Under the pieces are notes generated by a model. That model saw nothing but the letters and a program-made list of their open reading frames with translations, was not told where the DNA came from and searched no databases. Positions 49,942 through 59,407 of a stretch of 64,000 bases of DNA are shown here, in pieces (position 1 is the first letter of the stretch; every line of letters begins with the position of its first letter). The translations under genes were made by a program, and so were the position numbers. The stretch is from Hedera helix. Lineage: Eukaryota; Streptophyta; Magnoliopsida; Apiales; Araliaceae. The stretch lies in contig OX359280.1 in the NCBI GenBank assembly GCA_947179155.2, positions 9,971,501 through 10,035,500 of the forward strand. The letters run 5' to 3'.

Positions 49942-51240
49942 ACTGTGGTTTGCTTCCTTTTGTGGTTTATTTTGAATCATATGCATGCATACATGCCGTA
50001 ATCGGGTGACTTGACTTGGTATTTCTTTTTGTGCGATATTTTTTGTTGAAATACGCAGTCAAGTTCTCAAAGGAAATTACAAAAACTGATGGAAATTACA
50101 ATGTCAACAACTTACCATAGAACAGAAATAGGTGCAAGAAGGTTTATTTGTATTAGGATGAACCTATATATGCTTGTTTTATGATGCAAATGGTTTTTGA
50201 CATCTTTTGAATTATGTGTCTTTGTTATTTTGTAGTTTCTGAGCACTTTGTTAAAATCATCTATATTGCAGGTGTATGCTTTATTTTCTGTTTTGCCAAC
50301 ATTTTTATTTCTATAATAATGATGGATAATTGGATATGGTAGTATGTACTGAGGTAGGCTTCTAGCAGCACAAGTAATTATGCATGCATATCCTCTATTT
50401 CTTTTTCCAATAATTACTTTCTTACTTTTATTGCTCTTATAATTTTTCAGATCGATTCTATAGCCTTGTCCGTAATGGTTCTATTGTTTTTACAGTTTCT
50501 TAGAGAAAATCACGCATCATTCATAACTGAATATTAAAATGCATGTATTCGGCTTTCCTTCTTGGTTCATATAGTGCAGAAGTTATTTTTTATTTACTAT
50601 TTAAAACACATGATTTCCTTATCAGGATTTTGTTTCTTAGCATTTGATGCCATTGAGTTAAGGAAAGATGTCTTTATGCGACGCAACTTCTTATACTGTG
50701 AAGCCTTTGTAAACATAGATGTGGGGCCCATTTGAGGAGTTGTCTGAAAATATAAGCTTTCCTTCTGTTAGTGTATTGTGGTTGCCTTAACATGCTACTT
50801 TAAGAGTTTAAGTTGAAATATCATTATTGGTCTCGGTTTTACCTGTTACCTTAATTCAGTAATTGACCATAAATATTGTCCAAAGATCTATAATTGTTTG
50901 AATTAATTATGATTCATAGGGTGAATTTTATAGACGAGTTGAGTTGAACTGTTGAAGGTAAGCTTTTATGCTTTTCTCAGCTGTGAAGAACTTCAACATA
51001 CTTCTATTCATTTAACATCCTATTACGATCTACTTCAGCATCTGGTATTGAATCCATTATTCAGCTTAAGGTCGTCAATTTTTCGGAACTTTCCCTAAAT
51101 TTTGTTTTATTTTATTCAATTTTACTGTAATTTCCTTGTTCATTAATTTTTTGTTTATAATAGATCATTCCGGTTAGAAAAATTATTTGAAAAGTAATTT
51201 TAAAAATTTAATAAAACAGGATTATTTTTATGATTTTATA
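49942..51240. other. 3' flank of F-box gene 2
   Basis: The first ~700 bp are homologous to the 3' flank of gene 1, marking the duplicated segment. No other gene is recognised. Confidence 0.5.
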
Positions 51241-51243
51241 TAA

Positions 51244-51246
<3 letters not shown>

Positions 51247-51325
<79 letters not shown>

Positions 51326-51326
51326 T
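51247..51326. repeat. (TA)n-(GA)n microsatellite
   Basis: A TA run of about 26 units is followed directly by a GA run of about 12 units. This is a compound microsatellite left of the retrotransposon. Confidence 0.95.
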
Positions 51327-52436
51327 ATGAATTGTTACCTAGTGTTTGGTGAGATTAGTACGTTTGAATCTTCGAATATTTCAAAGTATCTTTTTGAAAA
51401 AATACTTTACGTGTTTTTTAGGAAAAGAGAGAGAGTATACGCTATTTGGTATTTCCTTATATTTAGAATAATAACCTTATCTGATCAATGATATATATAT
51501 TTATATTCTTATTGATCATTATCTCTCTAATAAAATTGATTTATATTAAGCTAGGATAGGGATCTTAAGGGATTCTTATTTTGACTCAAATACTTATTCA
51601 TATATTATTATCTAATAATAATATACTAAATAAATATTAATTATGTAAGACCCCGAATTTTATGAAATACAAAATTTAATTTTTCTTCATATATATATTT
51701 TTTTGAAACAGTAAGTGGTTAAATCGATAAAGTTAAAAGTTAAGGATGTTATGTGAAAATTTTATTTTGTCGGACAATATTCGCTTTGTCGGGGAATATT
51801 CGTTTGGTCGGAGAATATTCGTTTGGTCCGACGGCGCCGAAATAACAAATTATTGGTGGACCCCACATCGGAATATTTGTCGGATATAGAAAACGACAGA
51901 AATAACCTTTTTAAATAAAAATAGTCAACGGAACTGTTAAAATACCGGTGATAAAAGAATAGTAGCATACGATAGTTATTTGTATTTTCTGTAGCACTCG
52001 GTACTCTACAGTAACACACGGTATTGCATAGTGTCTCATATTTTTGGTCTGATAATTGACACCGTAACTGTTACGTATCATTTCATCGATAATTGTCACT
52101 GCATAATATTTTATATTATCAATTCAATAATTGTTGTTACACAGTATTTTGCATTATTAATTGTCATTACACTGTATTTTATATCATTGAGTCAATAATT
52201 GTTGTTGCACTGTTTTTAAAATTATTGAACCTAATAATTGTCACAGTAACATATGCACAGTAATTCACATTATTGAATCAATAATTGTCATTACACAGTA
52301 ACGTATGCTTTATTTTACATTATTGTTATCTCTATTATGATGTTATTTAAACAGTTGTATTTCATTAATTTATTGACTTGATATCTAAGAGCTAACTATA
52401 CTGTATTTATAACAATTAGTCATAATAATTGAATTG

Positions 52437-52690
52437 ATAAAGTTATTTGTTTATAATATAAAGTTAGGTGATTATTAGGTGATATGAAATGAATGGTGTA
52501 GATTAAAGTGTGAATTATTGTTGAATAATTGAATTGATTTGTTTATAATATAAAGTTAGGTGATTATTAGGTGATATGAAATGAATGGTGTAGATTAAAG
52601 TGTGAATTATTGTTGAATAATTAAATTGATTTGTTTATAATATAAAGTTAGGTGATTATTAGGTGATATGAAATGAATGGTGTAGATTAA
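52437..52690 (+). repeat. Tandem ~98-bp repeats in LTR U3
   Basis: The block TTATAATATAAAGTTAGGTG, then GATATGAAATGAATGGTGTAG and GAATTATTGTTGAATAATT, occurs about two and a half times in a row upstream of the TATA box. The same array occurs in the 3' LTR (60196-60449) and, reversed, in the solo LTR (about 41340-41570). Its U3 position is where enhancer repeats usually lie. Confidence 0.85.
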
Positions 52691-52780
52691 AGATAATATA
52701 ATATTTGAAATGGATGGTGTAGATTAAAAGATGATCTTTAAATGAATGGTTTAGATTAAATGAATGATAAGATTTTTGGC

Positions 52781-52788
52781 TATAAATA
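52781..52788 (+). promoter_or_regulatory. TATA box of the 5' LTR
   Basis: TATAAATA in the context TTGGCTATAAATAGAAGCC. It is the only strong TATA box in the LTR and is followed by a pyrimidine-rich CTTTCTTTCTCTCTC stretch, which suits a start site near 52810-52815. The 3' LTR copy is at 60540. Confidence 0.7.
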
Positions 52789-53112
52789 GAAGCCTTAACT
52801 TAAGGATTTTTCATAAACTTCCTTACTTGTTCTTTCTTTCTCTCTCTAAATACTTCTTGTGAAAGTTCTCTCTAAGTGTGCTTAAGTCATCTTGAGTATT
52901 TGTGAAGATCTATAAGTATACGTGTACTGTTCAAGTTAATCAACCTCATTTAAATCAATATCCAGTCACGTGTTGAGGTAAGGGATACCATCTTTTTCAT
53001 CTTCCATTATTCAAACATACTATGGTAAGGGATTATCATTATTTGATTCTCGATAATAATATTGTTTCTTCCTTACTCATAAGACGTGCCTTTTATTTCC
53101 ATGTATTAAATT

Positions 53113-53390
53113 GTGGGAATAACCTTACGGAGCGGATTGCCGCCTGTTGGTGAATAACCTTTCGTATTCATTCATTATTAATCTCTGAGAATAACCTTAC
53201 GGAGCGGATTGCCGCCTGTTTGGTGAATAACTCTTTGTACTCAAATTCTATTAAATTGTGGGAATAACCTTACGGAGCGGATTGCCGCCTGTTTGGTGAA
53301 TAACTCTTTGTACTCAAATTCTATTAAATTGTAGGAATAACCTTACGGAGCGGATTGCCGCCTGTTGGTGAATAACCCTTTGTATTAATT
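53113..53390 (+). repeat. Four ~73-bp leader repeats in the 5' LTR
   Basis: Each unit contains GGAATAACCTTACGGAGCGG (or GAGAATAACC), then ATTGCCGCCTGTT(T)GGTGAATAAC and a variable AT-rich spacer. The GC-rich core is unusually conserved against its AT-rich surroundings. The array has four units in both LTRs of the intact element and three in the solo LTR at 40715-40900. Confidence 0.9.
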
Positions 53391-53744
53391 TCCTTCACCT
53401 TTTGTTAATCAAACCTGCTACGGTAAGGGATATTATTTTCTTTCATACTCCTAAATCGAAATTTATTATGGAACTATTGCTTCTATAATTCCTGAAAATA
53501 TTATATGTTCCATAATAGTTGAACTTCATTATTTCAACTGAACCTTCCTATTTACGTGAACCTTTCTATTGAATTGTAACCGTTATTCTGAACTGTGGAT
53601 CTTGAATTTCACTCCACATCATGTTGACAATTTGGACATTATTTGAATCTGTACAAAGTAAACTTCCGATACTTATTGTTATCCTATTTCTTCTGTTCAT
53701 CATTTATATCATTCTAATCATCCAAAAATCAAGCTGTTGTGAAT

Positions 53745-53984
53745 ATCTGTGGCCGGGGGCACAGATGTGATATATTTGTTGAACAGATGATAGGTTAAAG
53801 GCGATATAATAGGTTAAAGGCGATACATCTGTTCGGTGTCTTTTATGGCACGTGGTGAATGTTCTCTTTGGCCCGTAGTGCAAAGATGAACTGTTGTTTG
53901 GTATGATTATGACCAAAGGCTGAATCTGGTATAATCATGACCGTTGGTGCTATATTGAATATCTTTGGCCCGTAGTACAAAGAT
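53745..53984 (+). other. Cluster of three small hairpins in the LTR leader
   Basis: Hairpin A is 53745-53766 (ATCTGTG and CACAGAT stem, 8-nt GC-rich loop). B is 53865-53886 (TCTTTG and CAAAGA stem, loop GCCCGTAGTG). C is 53961-53984 (ATCTTTG and CAAAGAT stem, loop GCCCGTAGTA). A differs from B and C at one stem position on both sides (G-C instead of T-A), so pairing is kept. The same three occur at 61504-61743, and on the other strand at 40110-40330. B and C share flanking GATGAACTGTTG, so they are partly a local duplication. Confidence 0.6.
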
Positions 53985-54563
53985 GAACTGTTGATGTGCA
54001 TGATTATGATCAGGAACTGTGAATTTGTATTATCTTGACTAATGATATTTCAGATGATAAAAGTTGATGATGTTTTTCCTAAAAAGAGAACCGAGTGAAC
54101 ATTATAGTCTGCATTATTCTTCTAATAGATTACTCATTCCGCTGCTATTATTGATCTGAACGTTGTTTAAGAATTTAACTGCAGTTTTTGATATAAACCT
54201 TGTAGTCTATTGTATTCTATCAAGAACTCAACTGTTGAAGACTAATGATAATTTATTCGTCATTATCTTAGTCATGATATTCTTTACTGGGCTATTTGAG
54301 CTCACCCTTTCTTTTGTTCCATTGTTTTTCAACAGGAGATGAAAACATAACAGGGTCTAGCCGGGGAATGGAGTGAGGGTCCGAGGAATAGTTATCATAG
54401 TCTTCACGTTTTGTAAAATAGTGTGGCAATAATAGTGAAGACTTAGTTGTGTATTATTATACACTGTATTGTTGTACGTTGTGCTTTGTTGTAATAATTT
54501 TGTTGTAGTATTTTGACGACTCAAGTTTGGGCTGTGTGGGCCCAGATTTGGGGGCGTCACAGT

Positions 54564-54575
54564 TGGCATCAGAGC
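54564..54575 (+). promoter_or_regulatory. Primer-binding site (tRNA-iMet type)
   Basis: TGGCATCAGAGC starts three bases after the 5' LTR. It differs by one base from the TGGTATCAGAGC complementary to the 3' end of plant initiator tRNA-Met, the usual primer for this group. Confidence 0.85.
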
Positions 54576-54760
54576 TTAGGGATATGGTCTTTAATGGAGA
54601 TCTGGGGTAGAACTAGGAGGGGAGAGACGAATAGAATCAGTCACTAGTGTGTCCTACCTAAAATAGATTTTATTATCTAATGAGTCGATTTGAATGTAGG
54701 AACATGAAGTGATGAGTCAGTTTATTTGAACTAACATTTATTTTGTGACCACAGTTTAGT

Positions 54761-57700
54761 ATGGCATCTGGAAATCAAGAGGTTAACTATGGAATGCCTG
54801 AAGCAAATGTAGCCGAGAATCAAGAGGCCCCAAACAATCCTCCTGCCAACTCAGGAAATAATGTTCCTGATAACATGATGAACGATGGATTCTTTAGGAA
54901 TTTCATGCAGTTCATACAGAATCAAGGAAGAGGAAATCCAGTCAATAATAACGGTAGAAACGCTGGCAATTTGAGGATGGTCACTGTTAAGCAATTTAAA
55001 GAATTAGGACCACCTGAATTCCACGGGAAGCCTGACCCACTCAAAGCGGAGGCATGGCTGAAGCAGACGACAAAAATACTTGATGTCTTACAATGCGCTG
55101 ATGATCAGAAGGTGCCATTTGCCACTTTTATGTTACGAGGTGAGGCGGACCATTGGTGGGAAGCGGTAAAACGTATCCAACCTTCAGCACTTGAAATGTC
55201 TTGGACAGAATTCGAAGAACTGTTTAACGAGAAGTATTTCCCAGAAAGCATCCGCCATATGAAAGAGGTGGAATTCATTAAGCTGGAGCAGGGAAACATG
55301 ACAGTCTCCCAATATGAAGCCAAGTTTGCCGAGTTATCTCGCTTTGCCACCCATCTTGTGGATGACGAAGCACGAATGAGTCGGATGTTCCTAAGAGGTT
55401 TGAGATTCAAAATTCGTCAACAACTTAGCTCTCATAAATTTAGTTTGTATTCAGATGTTGTAGATAGGGCTCAAAGGGTGGAGCAAACAGATGAAACATT
55501 GCAGCCAAGAGTTAATAATCAGCATAGAGAAAGGAGTGACAACAACCACAGGAACGAGAACCATCGAGGAGGTAACCAACACTTCGGTGGTAATTCCATA
55601 CCAAATAACAGAAGAGGAGAATCTAGTGGGAACAATTTCAAAAGAAAGAGATTCCATAATAATTATGGAAGGGCACCAGCACCAGTACCAACACCAGCAC
55701 CGACCCCAGTTTCAAGGGGAGAAGATCGACCACCAGTGAGATGCTATAGGTGTGGTCAGGAAGGTCACATCAGCCCAAACTGTACACTGCAGTCCAAAAA
55801 GTGCTACAGTTGTGGGAAAGAGGGTCATCTTGCGCGGTTTTGTCCTGCCACAAAATCAAGTCCAACTGCAATGATGATACCAAAAGCTAGCGCGGATAAA
55901 GGAAAATCTGTAGTTCAAGGGAGAGCTTTTGTTGTGACATCCCAAATGGCACGAAACTCGAACGAGGTGATAACCGGTAAGCTATTCATAAATTCTCGTG
56001 AAGTCTACGCTTTGTTAGATACTGGCTCTACCCATTCTTTTATCTCACCTGCATGTGCTCAGCGTTTAAACATAACTCCTGAAAATTTGGACTTTGACTT
56101 ATCAGTTGAAACCCCATTAGGAGAAATGACAATTACATCTACTGTCTATAAATCTTGCCTAGTTCAAATCAACAACCTCACATTACCTGTTGACCTTATT
56201 TCTTTGGAGATGCATGAATTTGATGTGATTTTAGGAATTGATTGGTTGACTACCCATCATGCTAAAATTGATTGTTTTCATAAGATTATTAGTTTTCATA
56301 TTCCTAATCAACCTGTCATGCAAATTCAAGCAACTAAACCATTGAAATCTATAACTGTTATTTCTAGCCATAAAGCCATTCGTTTATTGAAAAACGGATG
56401 TCAAGCCTTTTTAGCTCATGTCACTGATTTGAACAAAAATACGTCAAACTTGAATGATATTCCCATTGTTAATGAGTTTCCTGACGTTTTTCCTGAAGAA
56501 CTTCCTGGCTTACCCCCAAACCGTGAAATTGACTTTTATATTGATCTTGAACCCGGTACCAAGCCCATTTCCAAAGCTCCCTACCGAATGGCTCCCATTG
56601 AACTTCAAGAGTTAAAAGTCCAACTACAGGAATTGTTGGATACCGGTTTCATTCGTCCGAGTGTATCACCTTGGGGTGCTCCTGTTCTATTTGTGAAGAA
56701 GAAAGACGGGAGTATGAGATTGTGCATTGACTACCGAGAATTGAACCATGTCACCATCAAGAACAGGTACCCGTTACCTCGGATTGATGACATGTTTGAT
56801 CAATTGCAAGGCGCTCAACATTTCTCAAAGATTGATCTCCGTTCTGGATATCATCAGTTAAAGGTTAAAGCTGAGGACATTCCAAAGACTGCTTTCAGAA
56901 CTCGTTATGGGCATTATGAGTTCTTAGTCATGCCTTTTGGACTAACTAATGCTCCTGCAGCTTTCATGGACATGATGAACCGGATATTCAAGGAACATTT
57001 GGATCATTTTGTGGTTGTCTTTATTGATGACATCCTCATATACTCCAAGAGTCGCGAGGATCATGAACAACACCTGAGATTGATACTACAAAAGCTCCGT
57101 GAAAACAAATTATATGCCAAGTTGAAGAAATGTGAGTTCTGGCTTGAGGAGGTCGCGTTTCTTGGGCATGTGATTTCTAGTCAAGGAATATCAGTCGATC
57201 CTGCGAAGATTGAAACGGTACTAAATTGGGAACAACCCAAAACAGTAACCGAAGTCCGAAGTTTTCTGGGTCTAGCTGGTTATTATCGGAGATTCGTAGA
57301 AGGATTTTCTCGAATCGCCACTCCATTAACGCAGCTTACTCGGAAAAGCACAAAATTCATATGGAGCGAGGAATGCGAGAAAAGTTTCCAAGAACTCAAG
57401 AAGAGACTGGTTTCAGCTCCTGTTCTGACCATACCATCAGGATCAGGAGAATTTGTTATCTACAGCGATGCTTCTGGCAAAGGTCTAGGCTGTGTCCTTA
57501 TGCAACATGGAAAGGTTATAGCCTACGCCTCTCGACAACTCAAAGATTATGAGAAAAATTATCCTACTCATGATCTAGAGTTGGCAGCAGTCGTTTTCGC
57601 GTTGAAGATCTGGAGACACTACTTGTACGGAGAAAAAGTGGATATCTATACGGATCATAAAAGTCTCAAGTATTTCTTCACCCAGAAGGAACTCAACATG

Positions 57701-59407
57701 CGACAACGACGTTGGCTTGAGCTGTTAAAGGATTATGACCACACAATCCAGTATCACCCGGGAAAGGCGAACGTTGTAGCTGACGCTTTGAGCAGAAAAT
57801 CTTATGCAAGTACAAGTGCACTGCTGACAACACAAAAGTGTATTTTGTACGACTTGCAAAAGATGGAGATAGAGCTAAAGACACCAGGGACCCACTCGAA
57901 GATTGCTCACGTGCGAGTAGAACCAACTTTAATCGATAAAATTAAAGCTGCTCAAGCTACCGATCCGGAACTGATAAACATGATAAAGAAAGTACAAGAA
58001 GGTGCCATTCCCGAAGCAAGAATCGACGAGAAAGGAATACTTCGAGTCAACTCTCGACTCTGTGTTCCTAACGATCCTGAATTAAAGCATAAAATCATGA
58101 TGGAGGCACACAACACGCCGTTTGCAATCCACCCAGGAGGTACCAAGATGTATCGAGATCTTCGACATACATTTTGGTGGAACAATATGAAAAGAGAGAT
58201 TGCGGAGTTTATCTCAAGGTGCCTAACTTGTCAACGTGTCAAGGCAGAACATCAAGTTCCTAAAGGTCCATTACAATCACTTGAAGTTCCCGAATGGAAG
58301 TGGGAACACATCAATATGGACTTCGTGACGGGTCTTCCAAAAGTTTCTCAAGGCTTAGATGCAATTTGGGTGATCGTAGATAGATTGACCAAATCTGCTC
58401 ATTTCTTGCCTATACGAGAAAACTTTTCACTTGAACGTCTTGCCGGTATGTACATAAATGAGATCGTGAGATTGCATGGCATGCCAGTTTCCATAGTTTC
58501 TGATCGAGATCCTAGATTCACTTCACGCTTTTGGATCAGTCTACAAAAAGCTATGGGCACTGAACTACGTTTTAGTTCTGCATACCATCCTCAAACGGAC
58601 GGACAATCGGAAAGGACGATCCAGACCCTCGAAGATCTTTTGAGACTTTGTGTATTAGACTTCAAAGGAAGTTGGGATAAGTACTTGCCGTTGGTGGAAT
58701 TTTCTTACAACAACAGTTACCAAGCAAGCATAGGCATGGCTCCATTCGAGGCATTGTATGGAAGGAAGTGTCGCTCTCCAATATGTTGGAATGAGGTAGG
58801 AGAAGCAAAATTGTTGGGACCCGAGTTGGTACGCTTGACGACCGAAAAGATCCAAATGATCCGACAACGAATACAGACCGCACAAGAACGACAAAAGAGT
58901 TATGCTGATCTTCATCGGAGAGACGAAAGTTTCAACGTCGGAGATCATGTATTCTTACGTGTTTCTCCATGGAAAGGGGTTACGAGATTCGGAAAGAGAG
59001 GAAAGCTCAACCCTCGATTTATTGGCCCATTTGAAATACTCGATCGAATAGGAACCGTAGCCTACAGACTAGCCTACCACCAAGTATGTCACGCATTCAT
59101 AACGTTTTTTCATATATCTATGTTACGTAAATATGTGAAGGACCCAAACCACGTCATTGAGTTAGAACCAGACGTTATAGCAGAGGACTTAACATACGAG
59201 GAAGTACCTGTTAAGATCCTGGATAAGAAGGAGCAGATCCTACGCTCAAAGGTTATACCTCAAGTTAAGGTTTTATGGAGGAACCAAGATACTGAGGAAA
59301 TGACCTGGGAGCTAGAATCTGAGATGAAATCTAAGTATCCTTACCTCTTCGATATGTCAGGTACGTCAATTTCGGGGACGAAATTTCATAAGGAGGGGAG
59401 GTTGTAA
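54761..59407 (+). CDS. Gag-Pol polyprotein of the Tekay-like retrotransposon (1,548 aa)
   Basis: This is a single uninterrupted frame. The Gag capsid region covers about residues 80-235. Two CCHC knuckles are at about 328-341 and 348-361. The aspartic protease has D420 in LLDTGSTHSF. The reverse transcriptase has D756/D757 in FIDD. RNase H has D903 in YSDASGKGLGC. Integrase has an HHCC finger (about 1123-1162) and a catalytic triad D1187, D1248, E1284 (35 residues between the last two). The C-terminus has a chromodomain-like VPQ/VKVLWRN..TEEMTWELE segment (about 1508-1530). The length is normal for the group. The stretch at about residues 1439-1450 is atypical (see findings). The stop codon TAA (59405-59407) lies inside the 3' LTR. 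The ATG at 54761 is the first in frame after the leader. Confidence 0.97.
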   Translation: MASGNQEVNYGMPEANVAENQEAPNNPPANSGNNVPDNMMNDGFFRNFMQFIQNQGRGNPVNNNGRNAGNLRMVTVKQFKELGPPEFHGKPDPLKAEAWLKQTTKILDVLQCADDQKVPFATFMLRGEADHWWEAVKRIQPSALEMSWTEFEELFNEKYFPESIRHMKEVEFIKLEQGNMTVSQYEAKFAELSRFATHLVDDEARMSRMFLRGLRFKIRQQLSSHKFSLYSDVVDRAQRVEQTDETLQPRVNNQHRERSDNNHRNENHRGGNQHFGGNSIPNNRRGESSGNNFKRKRFHNNYGRAPAPVPTPAPTPVSRGEDRPPVRCYRCGQEGHISPNCTLQSKKCYSCGKEGHLARFCPATKSSPTAMMIPKASADKGKSVVQGRAFVVTSQMARNSNEVITGKLFINSREVYALLDTGSTHSFISPACAQRLNITPENLDFDLSVETPLGEMTITSTVYKSCLVQINNLTLPVDLISLEMHEFDVILGIDWLTTHHAKIDCFHKIISFHIPNQPVMQIQATKPLKSITVISSHKAIRLLKNGCQAFLAHVTDLNKNTSNLNDIPIVNEFPDVFPEELPGLPPNREIDFYIDLEPGTKPISKAPYRMAPIELQELKVQLQELLDTGFIRPSVSPWGAPVLFVKKKDGSMRLCIDYRELNHVTIKNRYPLPRIDDMFDQLQGAQHFSKIDLRSGYHQLKVKAEDIPKTAFRTRYGHYEFLVMPFGLTNAPAAFMDMMNRIFKEHLDHFVVVFIDDILIYSKSREDHEQHLRLILQKLRENKLYAKLKKCEFWLEEVAFLGHVISSQGISVDPAKIETVLNWEQPKTVTEVRSFLGLAGYYRRFVEGFSRIATPLTQLTRKSTKFIWSEECEKSFQELKKRLVSAPVLTIPSGSGEFVIYSDASGKGLGCVLMQHGKVIAYASRQLKDYEKNYPTHDLELAAVVFALKIWRHYLYGEKVDIYTDHKSLKYFFTQKELNMRQRRWLELLKDYDHTIQYHPGKANVVADALSRKSYASTSALLTTQKCILYDLQKMEIELKTPGTHSKIAHVRVEPTLIDKIKAAQATDPELINMIKKVQEGAIPEARIDEKGILRVNSRLCVPNDPELKHKIMMEAHNTPFAIHPGGTKMYRDLRHTFWWNNMKREIAEFISRCLTCQRVKAEHQVPKGPLQSLEVPEWKWEHINMDFVTGLPKVSQGLDAIWVIVDRLTKSAHFLPIRENFSLERLAGMYINEIVRLHGMPVSIVSDRDPRFTSRFWISLQKAMGTELRFSSAYHPQTDGQSERTIQTLEDLLRLCVLDFKGSWDKYLPLVEFSYNNSYQASIGMAPFEALYGRKCRSPICWNEVGEAKLLGPELVRLTTEKIQMIRQRIQTAQERQKSYADLHRRDESFNVGDHVFLRVSPWKGVTRFGKRGKLNPRFIGPFEILDRIGTVAYRLAYHQVCHAFITFFHISMLRKYVKDPNHVIELEPDVIAEDLTYEEVPVKILDKKEQILRSKVIPQVKVLWRNQDTEEMTWELESEMKSKYPYLFDMSGTSISGTKFHKEGRL
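59390..59402 (+). promoter_or_regulatory. Polypurine tract
   Basis: AAGGAGGGGAGGT sits directly before the 3' LTR start at 59403. It is the expected plus-strand primer, and here it also lies inside the end of the Gag-Pol frame. Confidence 0.9.

Larger units (their letters stand above)
51644..54561 (+). repeat. 5' LTR of the Tekay-like element
   Basis: The LTR is bounded by TG and CA and directly follows the AATTA target duplication. It contains two to three direct copies of a ~98-bp AT-rich unit upstream of the TATA box (about 52437-52690), a TATA box at 52781, four 73-bp units (53113-53390) and three small hairpins (53745-53984). The stretch from the TATA box to the LTR end is about 1.75 kb, so the transcript has a very long leader. 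Confidence 0.97.

Noticed and set aside
51762..52099. 62-85 codon minus-strand ORFs, repeated at 59521-59858 and in the solo LTR
   Set aside because: They recur because the LTR recurs. No start context or family similarity suggests translation.
53113..53390. Regularly spaced GC-rich repeats that might suggest a CRISPR array
   Set aside because: The spacers are themselves repeated, and the array lies in a plant retrotransposon LTR.
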